Positions 9,463-18,079 of a DNA stretch of 20,903 bases are shown here, piece after piece. The DNA is from Pleurotus djamor. Its lineage: Eukaryota > Basidiomycota > Agaricomycetes > Agaricales > Pleurotaceae. Both the position numbers and the translations under genes were made by a program. Within the stretch, counting starts at the first letter, position 1; each line of letters begins with the position of its first letter. Under the pieces are notes generated by a model. That model searched no databases. It was not told the DNA's origin and saw only the letters and a program-made list of their open reading frames with translations. The stretch spans positions 1 through 20,903 of the forward strand of contig JAPEVF010000789.1 of assembly GCA_029747585.1 (NCBI GenBank), in the 5' to 3' direction.

Positions 9463-12238
9463 ATGAAGTGGTTCACTCTTTCTACGCTTTGCTGCGTAGC
9501 GCAGGTATTGGCTAAGCCTGCAAATGATTGGAGCAAGCCGTGCTTCAATGGAGAGTGTGCCTACGACATGCCTGATTCTACCGGACACACGGGTGTCCTG
9601 ATGATGGTATGTTTCACCCTCGCTATTCCGCACACACCTCTCAAAGTTTCAATGTCTCATCTAGTCTGGCCCTGCGATCACGGATATCACTCCCGCTGCA
9701 GGTTGGGTCATCTTGGACTGTGATCCCCACGCAATGGAACAAGATATCCGGCTCGTATGTTCCAGTGACGACCACGAGTCCGCTGGATGTAACCACGTCT
9801 TCGACAATGGAGGTCCCGTCCACAAGGCCGTCCGGTTACCTGAAAATGTAAGTAGATCTGATGAGATTGACAGCAGCCATGATTTAACTAAAATTTTGGT
9901 CGACGGAACCAAATTAGTGCAGTGCTGCACCGTTCTTACGTATTGCTAGCACAAGGGTTGCTGAAGACCAGTCCATCCCGCGGCACGCATCTGGACAGGT
10001 CTCCAAACGCGATGGTGCATACCCTACAGTCCATATCATCCGTGTGGACTCAAACTGGGCTGCTGCTGACGTGTCTCAGTGTGTTTTCGAATACCCCACC
10101 TTGACTAGACATTTCACTCACAGTGCCACTTAGGACTGGTCCCGTGAATTTTTACTTCACCGGTGCGAACTCTCCTCCGAGTGAGAGCGAACAGTCAACA
10201 CCAAGCCAAGTTATCCGTGCCCGAAACGTTGACTGGGATCCTTTTGGCTGGCTCAGGAACGCTTGGGAAGCTGTCAAGAAGTTTGTAGTAAATGCTGGGA
10301 AGGCAGCTATTCAAAAACTCAAAGGCATGATTCAGACCCGTTTCGTTCATCTCCGATATTTCATGACTCTCGTTCAGAGCTAACTGGCTTCAAAATCAAC
10401 CCGGAGCTCACTAAGAGCGCCCACTTCAAGTCTGCCCATGACGTCACAGTCTTCGAGCTCGAAGGAAGTAGAAAACCGAAATGCGACTCGAGCAATGGTA
10501 TCACTGCAAACCTCAAAATTACCGCGAGCGGCGAAGTCACGGCTACGGTTAGGATTGGTATCGTTGCTAATGGATCTGTCATCCCACCTTCAGTAAGTCT
10601 GGACATCGTTCGTGGCATCCTGGTTTGACGGTACCCTACCATAGATCGGAAGCTTCGCAGTTTATGCAAGTAAGCAGAATCTGATGAGGTCATTGGATTC
10701 ATTTGTTAACCTCTAATCAAGTTACCGACGCCAATGTTGATGCTCATATCGTCGCTAAGGCGTCCGTTGTTGTACGATGAATCCTACGCGAACCTACCGT
10801 TCACAAACACTCACTATCTACGTTAACTTTAGGGACATATCGAAACTCCTCGCAAGAAGCTTGGTCACGTCGACATCTCTCCACTCCAGATCCCAGGGTA
10901 CGCTCAATTCCTCCCAAAATTGATTCTTTACTCCTTACTCACCCAATGTACGCCTTATGTAGTGTGATCTCGCTGGGTCCATTTGTTGAGCTCGAGGTTC
11001 AAGCCGACTTCGAACTGGGACTTGAAGTCAACGTGGATACTCATCTCAAATACAAAGCGTAAGAACATCCCTCCTCTCCCATCTGTTTGCGCACTCATCA
11101 ATCCTTACAGTCAAGATCGTAAGCTTTGGCCCCTTTCTGATAACAACGTCGACTGAGTGTGGTTATAGTCGAATTTTGGTATCCTCGAAAACTCACCCAG
11201 GATATCAAGCAGCTGAAAGACGGTGCACGTTCCATATCCGCTGAACCATCGAGTATGGATGTTAACTGCTGGTGTGTCTGAGTACTCACGCGTACTCACG
11301 TCCCACTCTAGAATTCGATCTCGCGGCATCGGCTAATGTTGCCGCAACTGCAAATGTGACCGCGTTCGTGCAATTTCGTCTGGCTTCAATGATGTTTTGA
11401 ATCTCAACGATGCTATTTAGCCATTTAATCCCATCTGTTCACCTAGGTGTGTGACCAAGCTCTCACATCACACTGATAACTCCAACCGTTCTTGTCTTAG
11501 GTCTTTCGGTCGCCGCCGGGGCAGCTACTCTCAGCGCCTTCATCGAGGCCGACATCTGGACTCGAGTTCACCTCAAAGGCGAGGTCTCAGTCAAAACTGA
11601 GGTTCACCACAGTGGTTCGCAGCCTCACCACAAGGCTCCAGCTCATCATGCCCCTGCCAAAAATGCCCATCAACACCACCGCGCTTTAGATGGCTATGTT
11701 CCGCCATACCTCAACGCGCGAGCCATACAAGCAGAGGATTCCAACACGAACGTCGGATTCAAAGGATGCGTCAACTTCCTGGCTGGGCTTACTCTCAAAG
11801 CCGGAGCGAAAGGCGAAGTTGGGAAGTACAAGGCAGAGGTTGAACCCTGGGTCATCTTCGACGCTCCCGAGTTTTCCATCTACGACGTATGCTCAGTCCA
11901 CTCGCTTTTGAAAAATTATGGACTTGACCGTGTATACGTCATTTACAGCATTGCTGGGGTACTACTGCTCATCGCCGATCAATATCAACGCTCACCTCTC
12001 CGACCCTTGAGAAGAGGCTTAAAGTCCCACATCTCAAGTGTGGTACTATCACCCCGCACGTTATCGGCGGGGTTAATATTCCATCGAGATTGTAAGTTTC
12101 CAGGTTCAGTCGAGGAACACAGCGCTAACTAGAACTGCTCCAACTCTTCTCAGGATACATAAAGGTCCTGATCATAATCTCAAAGCTGAAGACCTTGGAT
12201 ATCCGGAGGGTACCAGAATTGTCACGGTCGATGACTGA
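9463..12238 (+). CDS. Secreted protein of unknown function, DUF7223-like basidiomycete family, 16 exons
   Basis: Exons: 9463-9606, 9665-9847, 9918-10078, 10134-10324, 10378-10592, 10645-10669, 10722-10771, 10833-10897, 10963-11058, 11111-11118, 11169-11252, 11312-11363, 11421-11446, 11501-11886, 11949-12091 and 12154-12238. They sum to 1914 nt (637 residues) with every phase matching. A signal peptide (MKWFTLSTLCCVAQVLA) is followed by a Cys-bearing N-terminal region (WSKPCFNGECAYDMP, AGWVILDCD, DIRLVC). The middle is beta-rich with alternating hydrophobics (ITANLKITASGEVTATVRIG; ISLGPFVELEVQADFELGL; NVTAHLIPSVHLGLSVAAGA). I recall this pattern from uncharacterised Agaricomycete proteins carrying DUF7223; that name is from memory. 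Lys-Arg pairs at 139-140 and 584-585 suit Kex2 cleavage, and nine His lie within residues 469-493. One intron is GC-AG and one exon is 8 nt. Secretion is well supported; function is unknown. Confidence 0.8.
10325..10377 (+). other. GC-AG intron in the secreted DUF7223-like gene
   Basis: The frame ending in LKLKG hits a stop at 10381, and the next coding segment is in another frame. A 53-nt intron with donor AAAG|GCATGA and acceptor GTTCAG|AG joins them in phase (codon split after its first base). No GT donor nearby gives a normal length. Fifty-three nt is the typical intron size in this window. Confidence 0.65.
11111..11118 (+). other. Eight-nucleotide microexon in the secreted DUF7223-like gene
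   Basis: TCAAGATC lies between intron 11059-11110 (52 nt) and intron 11119-11168 (50 nt), both with GT-AG ends. It links the phase-2 end of exon 9 to the frame of exon 11 (EFWYPRKL). Skipping it would shift the frame. Confidence 0.65.
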
Positions 12239-12762
12239 GTCATGTCAATCGGTCATGACCTTAACAATGTACCTATGTATTTAGCTGAGGCTCTCAATAC
12301 CCACAGCTCTGCCAAGAACAAGTCCCTGACTCTGTCGACAGGGTTAGTTACCGCTAGTAAGAACGGAATGAGGAAAAGGTGAACGCAAGGCAATACTCAG
12401 GCTAAAGTCTGTATACTAGGAGTCGGCGCCAGAGTTCAGCTACACCGTGACGCGCGTATCTGATGCAGTGGTCTACAGTACCAAAGACTCAGCGGCATGG
12501 TCGCGCAAGGGTTGCGCAAGGCTGCAAAATTCTCCGATCGAGAACTCAGGAAATTGGGAACATAGAATAGGGAAAGCCAGGCTTAAAAATGAACTCGTTC
12601 GCAGGTTAAACAAGTAACCGCTGCTAGTAAAGCTATATCCTTTGGGAAGGATCGGATATAAAAACAACTGCTTCATCGTCTACGGACACATTTCTTCGTA
12701 CAAGCCAAGTAGATAGTCTGGTATTGGGACCCATATTCAAGATATAAGTCGCGTAAACACGT
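12239..12762. other. Convergent intergenic region with a hairpin and a + strand TATA-like element
   Basis: No gene seen. Nested inverted repeats occur at 12634-12660: TATATCC...GGATATA outside, and ATCCTT-TGGG-AAGGAT inside. The right arm runs into GATATAAAAAC, a good TATA-like element on the + strand although no + strand gene follows. A short direct repeat, GCGCAAGG, occurs twice near 12512-12530. Confidence 0.45.
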
Positions 12763-13038
12763 TTAGTCGTCGCGGCAGCAGGTCCAGCATTCACCGAACT
12801 GCGTGGGGGACCACCCCTCGGCACAGCTAATGCCCTCCGGCGCGCAAATCAGAAGGCAGATCTTGGACGGATCGGCGACGAAAGGTGGGGACGTGGGTTC
12901 GTCTTTGCCAATACGATTGTAGAAATTGTAGGTGCCCTTAGTAGAATCCTTGAAGCATGATGGTGCGCCGTGAGCACTGGTTACAGCGTGGGCAGCGAAT
13001 ACTGCTGCAATCGCGGCGGTAAGCTTGGAAAAATACAT
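12763..13038 (-). CDS. Small secreted cysteine-rich protein, paralogue 1
   Basis: Single coding exon, 91 residues. A signal peptide (MYFSKLTAAIAAVFAAHAV, then TSAHGA) is followed by a mature chain of about 65 residues with seven Cys: one free-standing at 28, then 61, 65, 72, 84, 87 and 88, i.e. C-x3-C-x6-C-x11-C-x2-C-C. Key residues are CAPEGISCAEGW and GECWTCC. It shares this C-terminal block with the genes at 14702-14962 and 16449-16700, while the region between the signal peptide and the block differs. The six Cys suggest three disulfides. I recall similar WTCC-ending proteins in Agaricomycetes, without known function. A TATA box (13255-13261) and a leader intron precede it. It could be an effector, a signalling peptide or an antimicrobial; the sequence does not decide. 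Confidence 0.8.
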   Translation of the reverse strand: MYFSKLTAAIAAVFAAHAVTSAHGAPSCFKDSTKGTYNFYNRIGKDEPTSPPFVADPSKICLLICAPEGISCAEGWSPTQFGECWTCCRDD

Positions 13039-13040
13039 TC

Positions 13041-13103
13041 CTACAAGGAAGAATAAAGATTAGCTCGGCAAGGTGCTACTGGAGCCATTAAACGCGACGT
13101 TAC
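13041..13103 (-). other. Probable 5'-UTR intron of paralogue 1
   Basis: On the - strand the donor is GTAACG (starting at 13103) and the acceptor is pyrimidine-rich, ending CTTGTAG, 2 nt before the ATG. It is 63 nt long with a CTAAT-like branch site. Removing it also removes an upstream ATG near 13088. Confidence 0.5.
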
Positions 13104-13254
13104 TGGGGAGTGGCTTTGCTGATAGCGGAGCGGTTCTGAATGTCAACAACTTTGTCAGTTTAAGTCAGAAAGATGAAATAGGACAGCCACTGACCTCGAT
13201 GTTATTTCTTAGAGGAACTGAAGTTCTGCTCTTTCAAAGACCCACTCCCGCTGC

Positions 13255-13261
13255 TTATATA
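13255..13261 (-). promoter_or_regulatory. TATA box of paralogue 1
   Basis: TATATAA on the - strand, about 217 bp before the ATG. A leader intron accounts for part of the distance. Confidence 0.55.
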
Positions 13262-13262
13262 T

Positions 13263-14701
13263 GGTTTCCGAGGAAAGGAGCATTCACTTGGTTACCGTAA
13301 ATTTCGAGAGCGAAACTTTGGGGTGAGAGAGCCGTAATTGCTCCAACCATGCCGTAGTAGAAGAAGAGGAACAAGTCAAACCGAAGAGAAGAGAGAGGCG
13401 GTAGCGCCGCATGATGGGAGTCTGCGGGGCATGCCGTGTGCATTGTCTTTTCGGTTCCCATTACCCTGGCCATGAAAAGAGAACTTGACGCCACCACCAC
13501 TTTGGTCTGATTTATTGACGGGGACGTGTGTTACGTTGGGTCTGAAAGAGACACCGTGTTAAAAAGGTGACTCTCAAAGACATCTAACGGACTCGAAAAG
13601 TCAGTAATCCAACGACCAGATTGAGTAAATTTAAAATCTCCGCACCGAGAAATGTTCCACATTTGATGATATCACGATCCATATGGCATGGGTATCAAGG
13701 TTCCAGGTTCCAGGAACACTGTTTGAAGATATGTACATCATCTCGAAGAAAGGTCACCCAACAATTCTTGTTTCTTCCCACAGACGGGCTTCTTTGCAAG
13801 TGGTCCGATGCTGTCTGGCCGTGTATGAATAGGAACCAGGGACCTGGGGCGAACAAGCAGTCCATTGATTCCGTAAGGTTCACTCCGAACAGAAGTAGGT
13901 GGGGGCGAGGTACCTTTTCTATGCATGAAGTCCTCTGCCGAGGCCGAGGGGTGAGTTCAAGCTGCGACAGCAGATATACGTTGTCCTCAGCCTAGATTTC
14001 GTCAGAGACCTCTAGCAACTGGGGCAACCACATTGGATCTCAGAGAGCATGGGGTGTTTTGGATCTCATAGAGAAGTGAAAGGGCCGGTGTAGACGAGAG
14101 CTCCGGGGGAACAGGGAAAGGCTAGGATACAACATTCGATCCCAGTGGGCTGATCTCATTTGCAAAGCTTCGAGTATGTTTCTCCCAATCGCCATAGGTA
14201 TGGTTTCGGGTATCTTTGTAATACAGACGTGCGAACCTGCTGGAGAAGCGACCTAGGCACGACTGCAGCGGCCATCCACCTATCCAAGCTGGAAAAGCAT
14301 AGAGCACCTAAGCAAAGCGCAAAAAGGCCCCATGTGAAGAAGCTTCGAAGCTTATCTTCGAAGAATTACTCCGGTGGAGAGGGGAAAAGGAGGGCCTGTC
14401 GGTCAAATACATTTACATCGTGATGGAGAGAAATGAAGAGGTAGAAAGGTGAGAGGATATCAGTCGTGTCGGTTCAAATCCCACACAGTTGGCGATACGG
14501 TTCGTGGCGCCAAAGTGGCATCGACGCTCGATGCTGAAGCGCTGACAGGATAGGAGTACAGGAGTACAGGGGCAAGGGGACAAGCTGCGCACAAAGCGAT
14601 ACAAAACAACCTTTATATTCCAAGCTTCAGTATACATTCACAGATTCATTTCTCCTATTCAAATTCTGGCTTCCATCGCTTTGCTCACCCGTGGCCTAGT
14701 C
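13263..14701. other. Spacer between cysteine-rich paralogues 1 and 2
   Basis: About 1.4 kb without a supportable gene. It contains an exact 14-bp palindrome AAGCTTCGAAGCTT at 14340-14353, closely followed by CTTCGAAG. A Pol III B-box-like GGTTCAAATCC lies at 14471-14481 without a foldable tRNA around it. A short tandem GGAGTACA pair lies near 14551-14566. Open frames here look random. I see no decayed fourth copy of the cysteine-rich gene. Confidence 0.5.
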
Positions 14702-14962
14702 CTAATCTCTGCAACAAGTCCAGCACGATCCGAGGAGGGTAGGGGTCCACCCTTTAGCGCAGGAAATGCCTTCAGACGCGCAAATTCTGAGGCAGACCTT
14801 GGGATCACCGCCGAAGACGGCGGGCTCGACGTAGGAGACACGAACGACGTAAGCCAAATGGTCAGCTTGTGCATCCTTGAGGTACGAGGGCACTGCTTGC
14901 ACATTGACAATGGTGTTGACAGCAAGCCACATTCCAGCTGCGATACTCAGTTTGGAAAACAT
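14702..14962 (-). CDS. Small secreted cysteine-rich protein, paralogue 2
   Basis: Single coding exon, 86 residues. A signal peptide (MFSKLSIAAGMWLAVNTIV, then NVQA) is followed by a mature chain of about 62 residues with six Cys at 57, 61, 68, 80, 83 and 84, the same spacing as the other two copies. The block reads CLRICASEGISCAKGW and GSCWTCC. It is closer to paralogue 1 (both have SEGIS or PEGIS and end CCRD) than to paralogue 3, and lies on the same strand, so these two look like a tandem duplication. The segment between the signal peptide and the Cys block (residues 27-55) is not obviously alignable with the others. A TATA box (15164-15171) and a leader intron precede it. Function unknown. 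Confidence 0.8.
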   Translation of the reverse strand: MFSKLSIAAGMWLAVNTIVNVQAVPSYLKDAQADHLAYVVRVSYVEPAVFGGDPKVCLRICASEGISCAKGWTPTLLGSCWTCCRD

Positions 14963-14964
14963 TT

Positions 14965-15021
14965 CTAGGGATAGTGTGTCAGCTAATCAGCCTTCAGGGA
15001 GTAGAGGGCAACAGGCGTTAC
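14965..15021 (-). other. Probable 5'-UTR intron of paralogue 2
   Basis: Donor GTAACG at 15021 on the - strand, a CTGAC branch site about 19 nt before the end, and acceptor CCCTAG 2 nt before the ATG, giving 57 nt. The donor hexamer and the 2-nt spacing to the ATG match paralogue 1. Confidence 0.55.
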
Positions 15022-15163
15022 CGGTCCTTGCTTATTGAAGGCGGTTCTAAAAGGATGGAGTTTCGTCAAGAGATCGTTTATATGATGCGGAAGGTTCTGA
15101 GGTGACTCGCCTTTGGAGTGTTTGATACGTTGAGACTCTGTTGTTTCAGCTATTAATCAAGGC

Positions 15164-15171
15164 TTTATATA
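15164..15171 (-). promoter_or_regulatory. TATA box of paralogue 2
   Basis: TATATAAA on the - strand, about 200 bp before the ATG, a distance similar to that of paralogue 1. Confidence 0.55.
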
Positions 15172-16199
15172 CCCACTGACGCGACGACAGGACAGGAGAT
15201 TACTCTCTTGTGGAACAGCAAACGTAGAATGGAGGTGCGCAAGCCGTAAGGTTCATGACATACGCTGTACGAAGCAAAAAGAATTTGGGGTGAAAATTGG
15301 GTGAAACGCCATGGTTGATGAATAGTGGTACGGCAGTGATATTCTCCTCGGCTCTAGCAGCAGTGCCTTGAATGATAGAGAGAATCTAGAAGGTACTTCA
15401 AAAATCTTGGTTCTCGTAGGTTAGAACAAGGATGAATGCATGGTCGCAAACGGTCGATGCTTTGGGTCTTCGTATACGTATGATTGAACACCTGTGACCT
15501 GGTCAAGCGTGTGAGCGATCAAGCAGGACCTGGGAAAATCTGTGGGAGGCGAACAAGAATATGCCTTCGTTTCCCATGAATTCACAACCTAAAATTATCC
15601 TAGAAGTAAGTAAAGGGAAGAGAGTGCCAGGCTTGAATTTATTGAACGTAAGCGACGTTTCATTTAGTAGAGTGGGATACTTAGTCACCAGTGATGAATC
15701 GGAAAAGCGTTACCTTCGAATAATCAATCAGCATCGCCTCATTGAGAATGGTGGGGATGGTGGTCAAGTACACGGAGCAATCCGAACGGCGAACTCACCT
15801 TCACGTCAGCGGAGAACAGAATAGAATACAATATGCTGTCAGGGGAGAAGAGGCGCGAAGCACTTACGTTGGTGTAAGTCGTTTGGCCGGATTTCTGCAT
15901 TGGATGGGTGCGAGTCGAAACTCTGGGGAACGGCATATCCGTGAAGGAGGCAGATGAAAATATCTTTATCGGCTACGACGAGGACGGCGAAGGTCTGTCG
16001 CCGTTGCCCTGGACGTGAGAGGGGAGATGCAAAGCCCAATGAACTTGGCTCCACTTCGGCGAGCGTGGAGTTGCAGCATGATAACGCAGGAGGTTCTACT
16101 CGGTTGTCGTCTGGATATGTGAGAATGTCAGAATGTAGAACCGCAAAGAACAAGAAACTCAAAGAACTCAAGAGAATGTGGATGTGGGTTGGTAGATTG
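15172..16199. other. Divergent spacer between cysteine-rich paralogues 2 and 3
   Basis: About 1 kb with no supportable gene, RNA or repeat. Paralogue 2 is transcribed leftwards and paralogue 3 rightwards from it, so it is the upstream region of both. Confidence 0.5.
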
Positions 16200-16206
16200 T
16201 ATAAAA
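16200..16206 (+). promoter_or_regulatory. TATA box of paralogue 3
   Basis: TATAAAA on the + strand, about 243 bp before the ATG, again a distance that suggests a spliced leader. A GTAACG donor-like site at 16256 with TTGACATTAG ending at 16320 could form a 65-nt leader intron; unlike the other two copies, it ends well before the ATG. Confidence 0.5.
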
Positions 16207-16448
16207 GGCTCAGAGCGAGGTCTTCTTGTTCAGCAGCTCAAAGAGACATCGACCTGTAACGCGGTAGGATATACTCTATGAGTCGATAAGCCTGAGAACT
16301 GATTGATCTTTTGACATTAGAATAACATACTCAGGTCCCCTCGAGATTCGAGAACCGTTCGAAATTTTGAATCGTCTACAAACAAGAAGCCCAGTCAGTT
16401 CAACATTGCTATTCTCCAAAGCGTCGAGAGACTGACTTTGTCAAAGGC

Positions 16449-16700
16449 ATGCAAATTTTCAAGTTGTCTGCCGCCATCGCAAGTGCGCTGCTCGTGCAAG
16501 GGGTCTTCGGTGCCCCATCTGTTTATTTCAAGGCGGCCAGTATCCAAACTCATCACGGCGCTCATACTGAGCACGGCGTAGTCGGATCTTCCGCGCCTGT
16601 TGGCATCTGCTTGGCCATTTGCGCCTTTGAAGAGCCCAGCTGCGCGGAAGGATGGGTAGCGACGCAACTCGGCGATTGCTGGACTTGCTGCACGGAGTAA
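16449..16700 (+). CDS. Small secreted cysteine-rich protein, paralogue 3
   Basis: Single coding exon, 83 residues. A signal peptide (MQIFKLSAAIASALLVQGVFG) is followed by a mature chain of about 62 residues. Six Cys at 54, 58, 65, 77, 80 and 81 keep the spacing C-x3-C-x6-C-x11-C-x2-C-C. The block reads CLAICAFEEPSCAEGW and GDCWTCC. Its variable segment is His-rich (THHGAHTEH). It is inverted relative to the other two copies and more diverged (EEPS for EGIS, CCTE at the end). The leader peptide still resembles paralogue 1 (KLSAAIA and KLTAAIA). Function unknown; a secreted effector-like or signalling role is inference. Confidence 0.8.
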   Translation: MQIFKLSAAIASALLVQGVFGAPSVYFKAASIQTHHGAHTEHGVVGSSAPVGICLAICAFEEPSCAEGWVATQLGDCWTCCTE

Positions 16701-17386
16701 GGATCCAAGAAACTGACAGGAAGCTCGTGAGATCAGTACAAGGAGAAGAAAGGAATGGATCAAAGTACTCAGCTTGTTGAAATTTGATCAATGTGAATGT
16801 GAACGGTCTGTTTGACCATGATTTGGGTCGGTGACGGAATCGCGACAAAGATGGTTATACATCCCAAAAAGGATACATACTCGACGAGAGGCGAGAGGGA
16901 ACATTGACACGAATATAGAGTATATTGGAGACAACAGACAACAGTGATCAAGCGACAGAAAGCGATACACAATACCAAGGAGGAAGCATGTAAAAGACAC
17001 GATAAGAGGGGAGATGAGGAGAAAATCAGCGAGGGAAGGTAGGTAATGAGCGACGGGTGGTGAAGAGTGTGTCCATTCACTAAAAAAGGGAAGATAAAAT
17101 AAGAAAGAGTGGTGGTCAGGAGGAAGGAGCGTCGGGTGGCGTAAGGGGAGAGTTAGCCATAACCAAAGTTAAAGGAACATAGATATTGAGAGATGAGTCC
17201 CAAACGATGGGATGTGGAGGAGGATGTCCATTTGGTAGGGAGGGCGATATAGAGTAAGGAAGATCCGTGGTCGATAAGCAGAGGGACCAAGGTGGCGCGA
17301 GAAGATGAGAGAGATGTAGGTAGTATGGCAAGTACGGGCGAGCAGGGGTACAACGGCGAGTAGTGATTTGAGAAGATGAAACCCAT
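16701..17386. other. Convergent intergenic region, no gene seen
   Basis: Lies between the stops of paralogue 3 (+) and the zinc-finger gene (-). Strongly purine-rich on the + strand over 16860-17340, as often seen in fungal 3' flanks read in reverse. The open frames on the - strand are Ser/Leu/Pro-rich and low in complexity, and I do not call them. Confidence 0.5.
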
Positions 17387-17839
17387 TTAATCGGAGGGTG
17401 GTTGGTCATTTCCACGCCAAAATCTGATCTTGGTCGTGTAGTTGAGGCACGACCCGTTTTCCTTATGCAGCTTGATCTTTTCCTCGGCGCGGAACAGATT
17501 GAATCTGGAGAGCATATATCAGTACGGTGAGAAGGGCGGAGGCAAAGAACTAAACAGGACACGTACTCTTTACCACAGAGGTCACAGGGAACCGAAGCCT
17601 TGACAACACATCGGCCGTTCCGGTGGCGATAGAAGTTCCCTTTCCCCACGTTTTTGCCGCAATATGTACAATGTACTTTTTCTGAGCGCTGAGAGGGAGG
17701 TGATGTCAGCGTTTAAGCGACAGTCAAATAGCAAGCTGAGAACGTACCCATTTACGATCAGCCGGGGAACGGGCTTGATGAGCATTCTTGGCTCGCTCAG
17801 CGCGCCTCGCAGCACTGGCAGCCTTNCCATTATATGCAG
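17387..17839 (-). CDS. Double CCHC zinc-finger-like protein, 3' part only
   Basis: Three exon pieces on the - strand: from about 17839 to 17748, 17688-17567 and 17504-17387, with introns 17689-17747 (59 nt) and 17505-17566 (62 nt). The first piece is Ala/Arg-rich and charged (ASAARRAERAKNAHQARSP, then ADRKW). Then come two zinc-finger-like units: CTYCGKNVGKGNFYRHRNGRC (C-x2-C-x11-H-x4-C) and one starting CDLCGKEFNLFRAEE, with its His and last Cys in KLHKENGSC. The protein ends NDQPPSD. The start is not identifiable: no ATG exists in frame upstream, and the frame runs into the acyltransferase-like fragment. Base 17826 is N. Nucleic-acid or protein binding is plausible. The family is not recognised. 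The 3' exons are well supported, the 5' end is not. Confidence 0.55.
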
Positions 17840-18079
17840 TTCTATTTGGGCCGCGAGGATAGGAAAGTACTGCTTCGTAGCACACCAAGCACGGCGGATG
17901 TTTGACTCGCTAAAGAGATCTGGCTGCGCAGCGGTTACTTCGAAATGTCGGAGGATGTCAGAGGTTCCGTTGAGAAGGCTATCATGGTGGAAGCTAAGCT
18001 CTGTATGTCCAAGGGCTCGTTCATAGGTGCGACTGGCAGCGCCCGTTGCAGGACGTAGCGTCCAGGAGGAACCAGGCAT
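17840..18079 (-). pseudogene. N-terminal fragment of a condensation/acyltransferase-like protein
   Basis: From the ATG at 18079 (MPGSSWTLRP), 80 codons resemble the start of fungal CoA-dependent acyltransferase or condensation-domain-like proteins: RALGHTELSFHHDSLLNGTS, ILRHFEV, then NIRRAWCATKQYFPILAAQIE. In that family a long chain with an HxxxD active-site motif should follow. Here the frame continues into sequence that codes, in another frame, for the zinc-finger protein, and no donor splice gives a sensible continuation. I read it as a truncated gene, with a misassembly at about 17840 as the alternative. The active site is absent, so no enzyme activity is expected. Confidence 0.5.

Noticed and set aside
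13621..13995. Open frame of 124 codons between cysteine-rich paralogues
   Set aside because: No ATG context, no signal peptide, no Cys pattern, and overlapping antisense frames of similar length suggest chance.
14400..14510. tRNA gene around the B-box-like sequence
   Set aside because: The expected 5' acceptor strand complementary to the bases after the T arm is absent within 120 bp upstream, and no anticodon arm folds.
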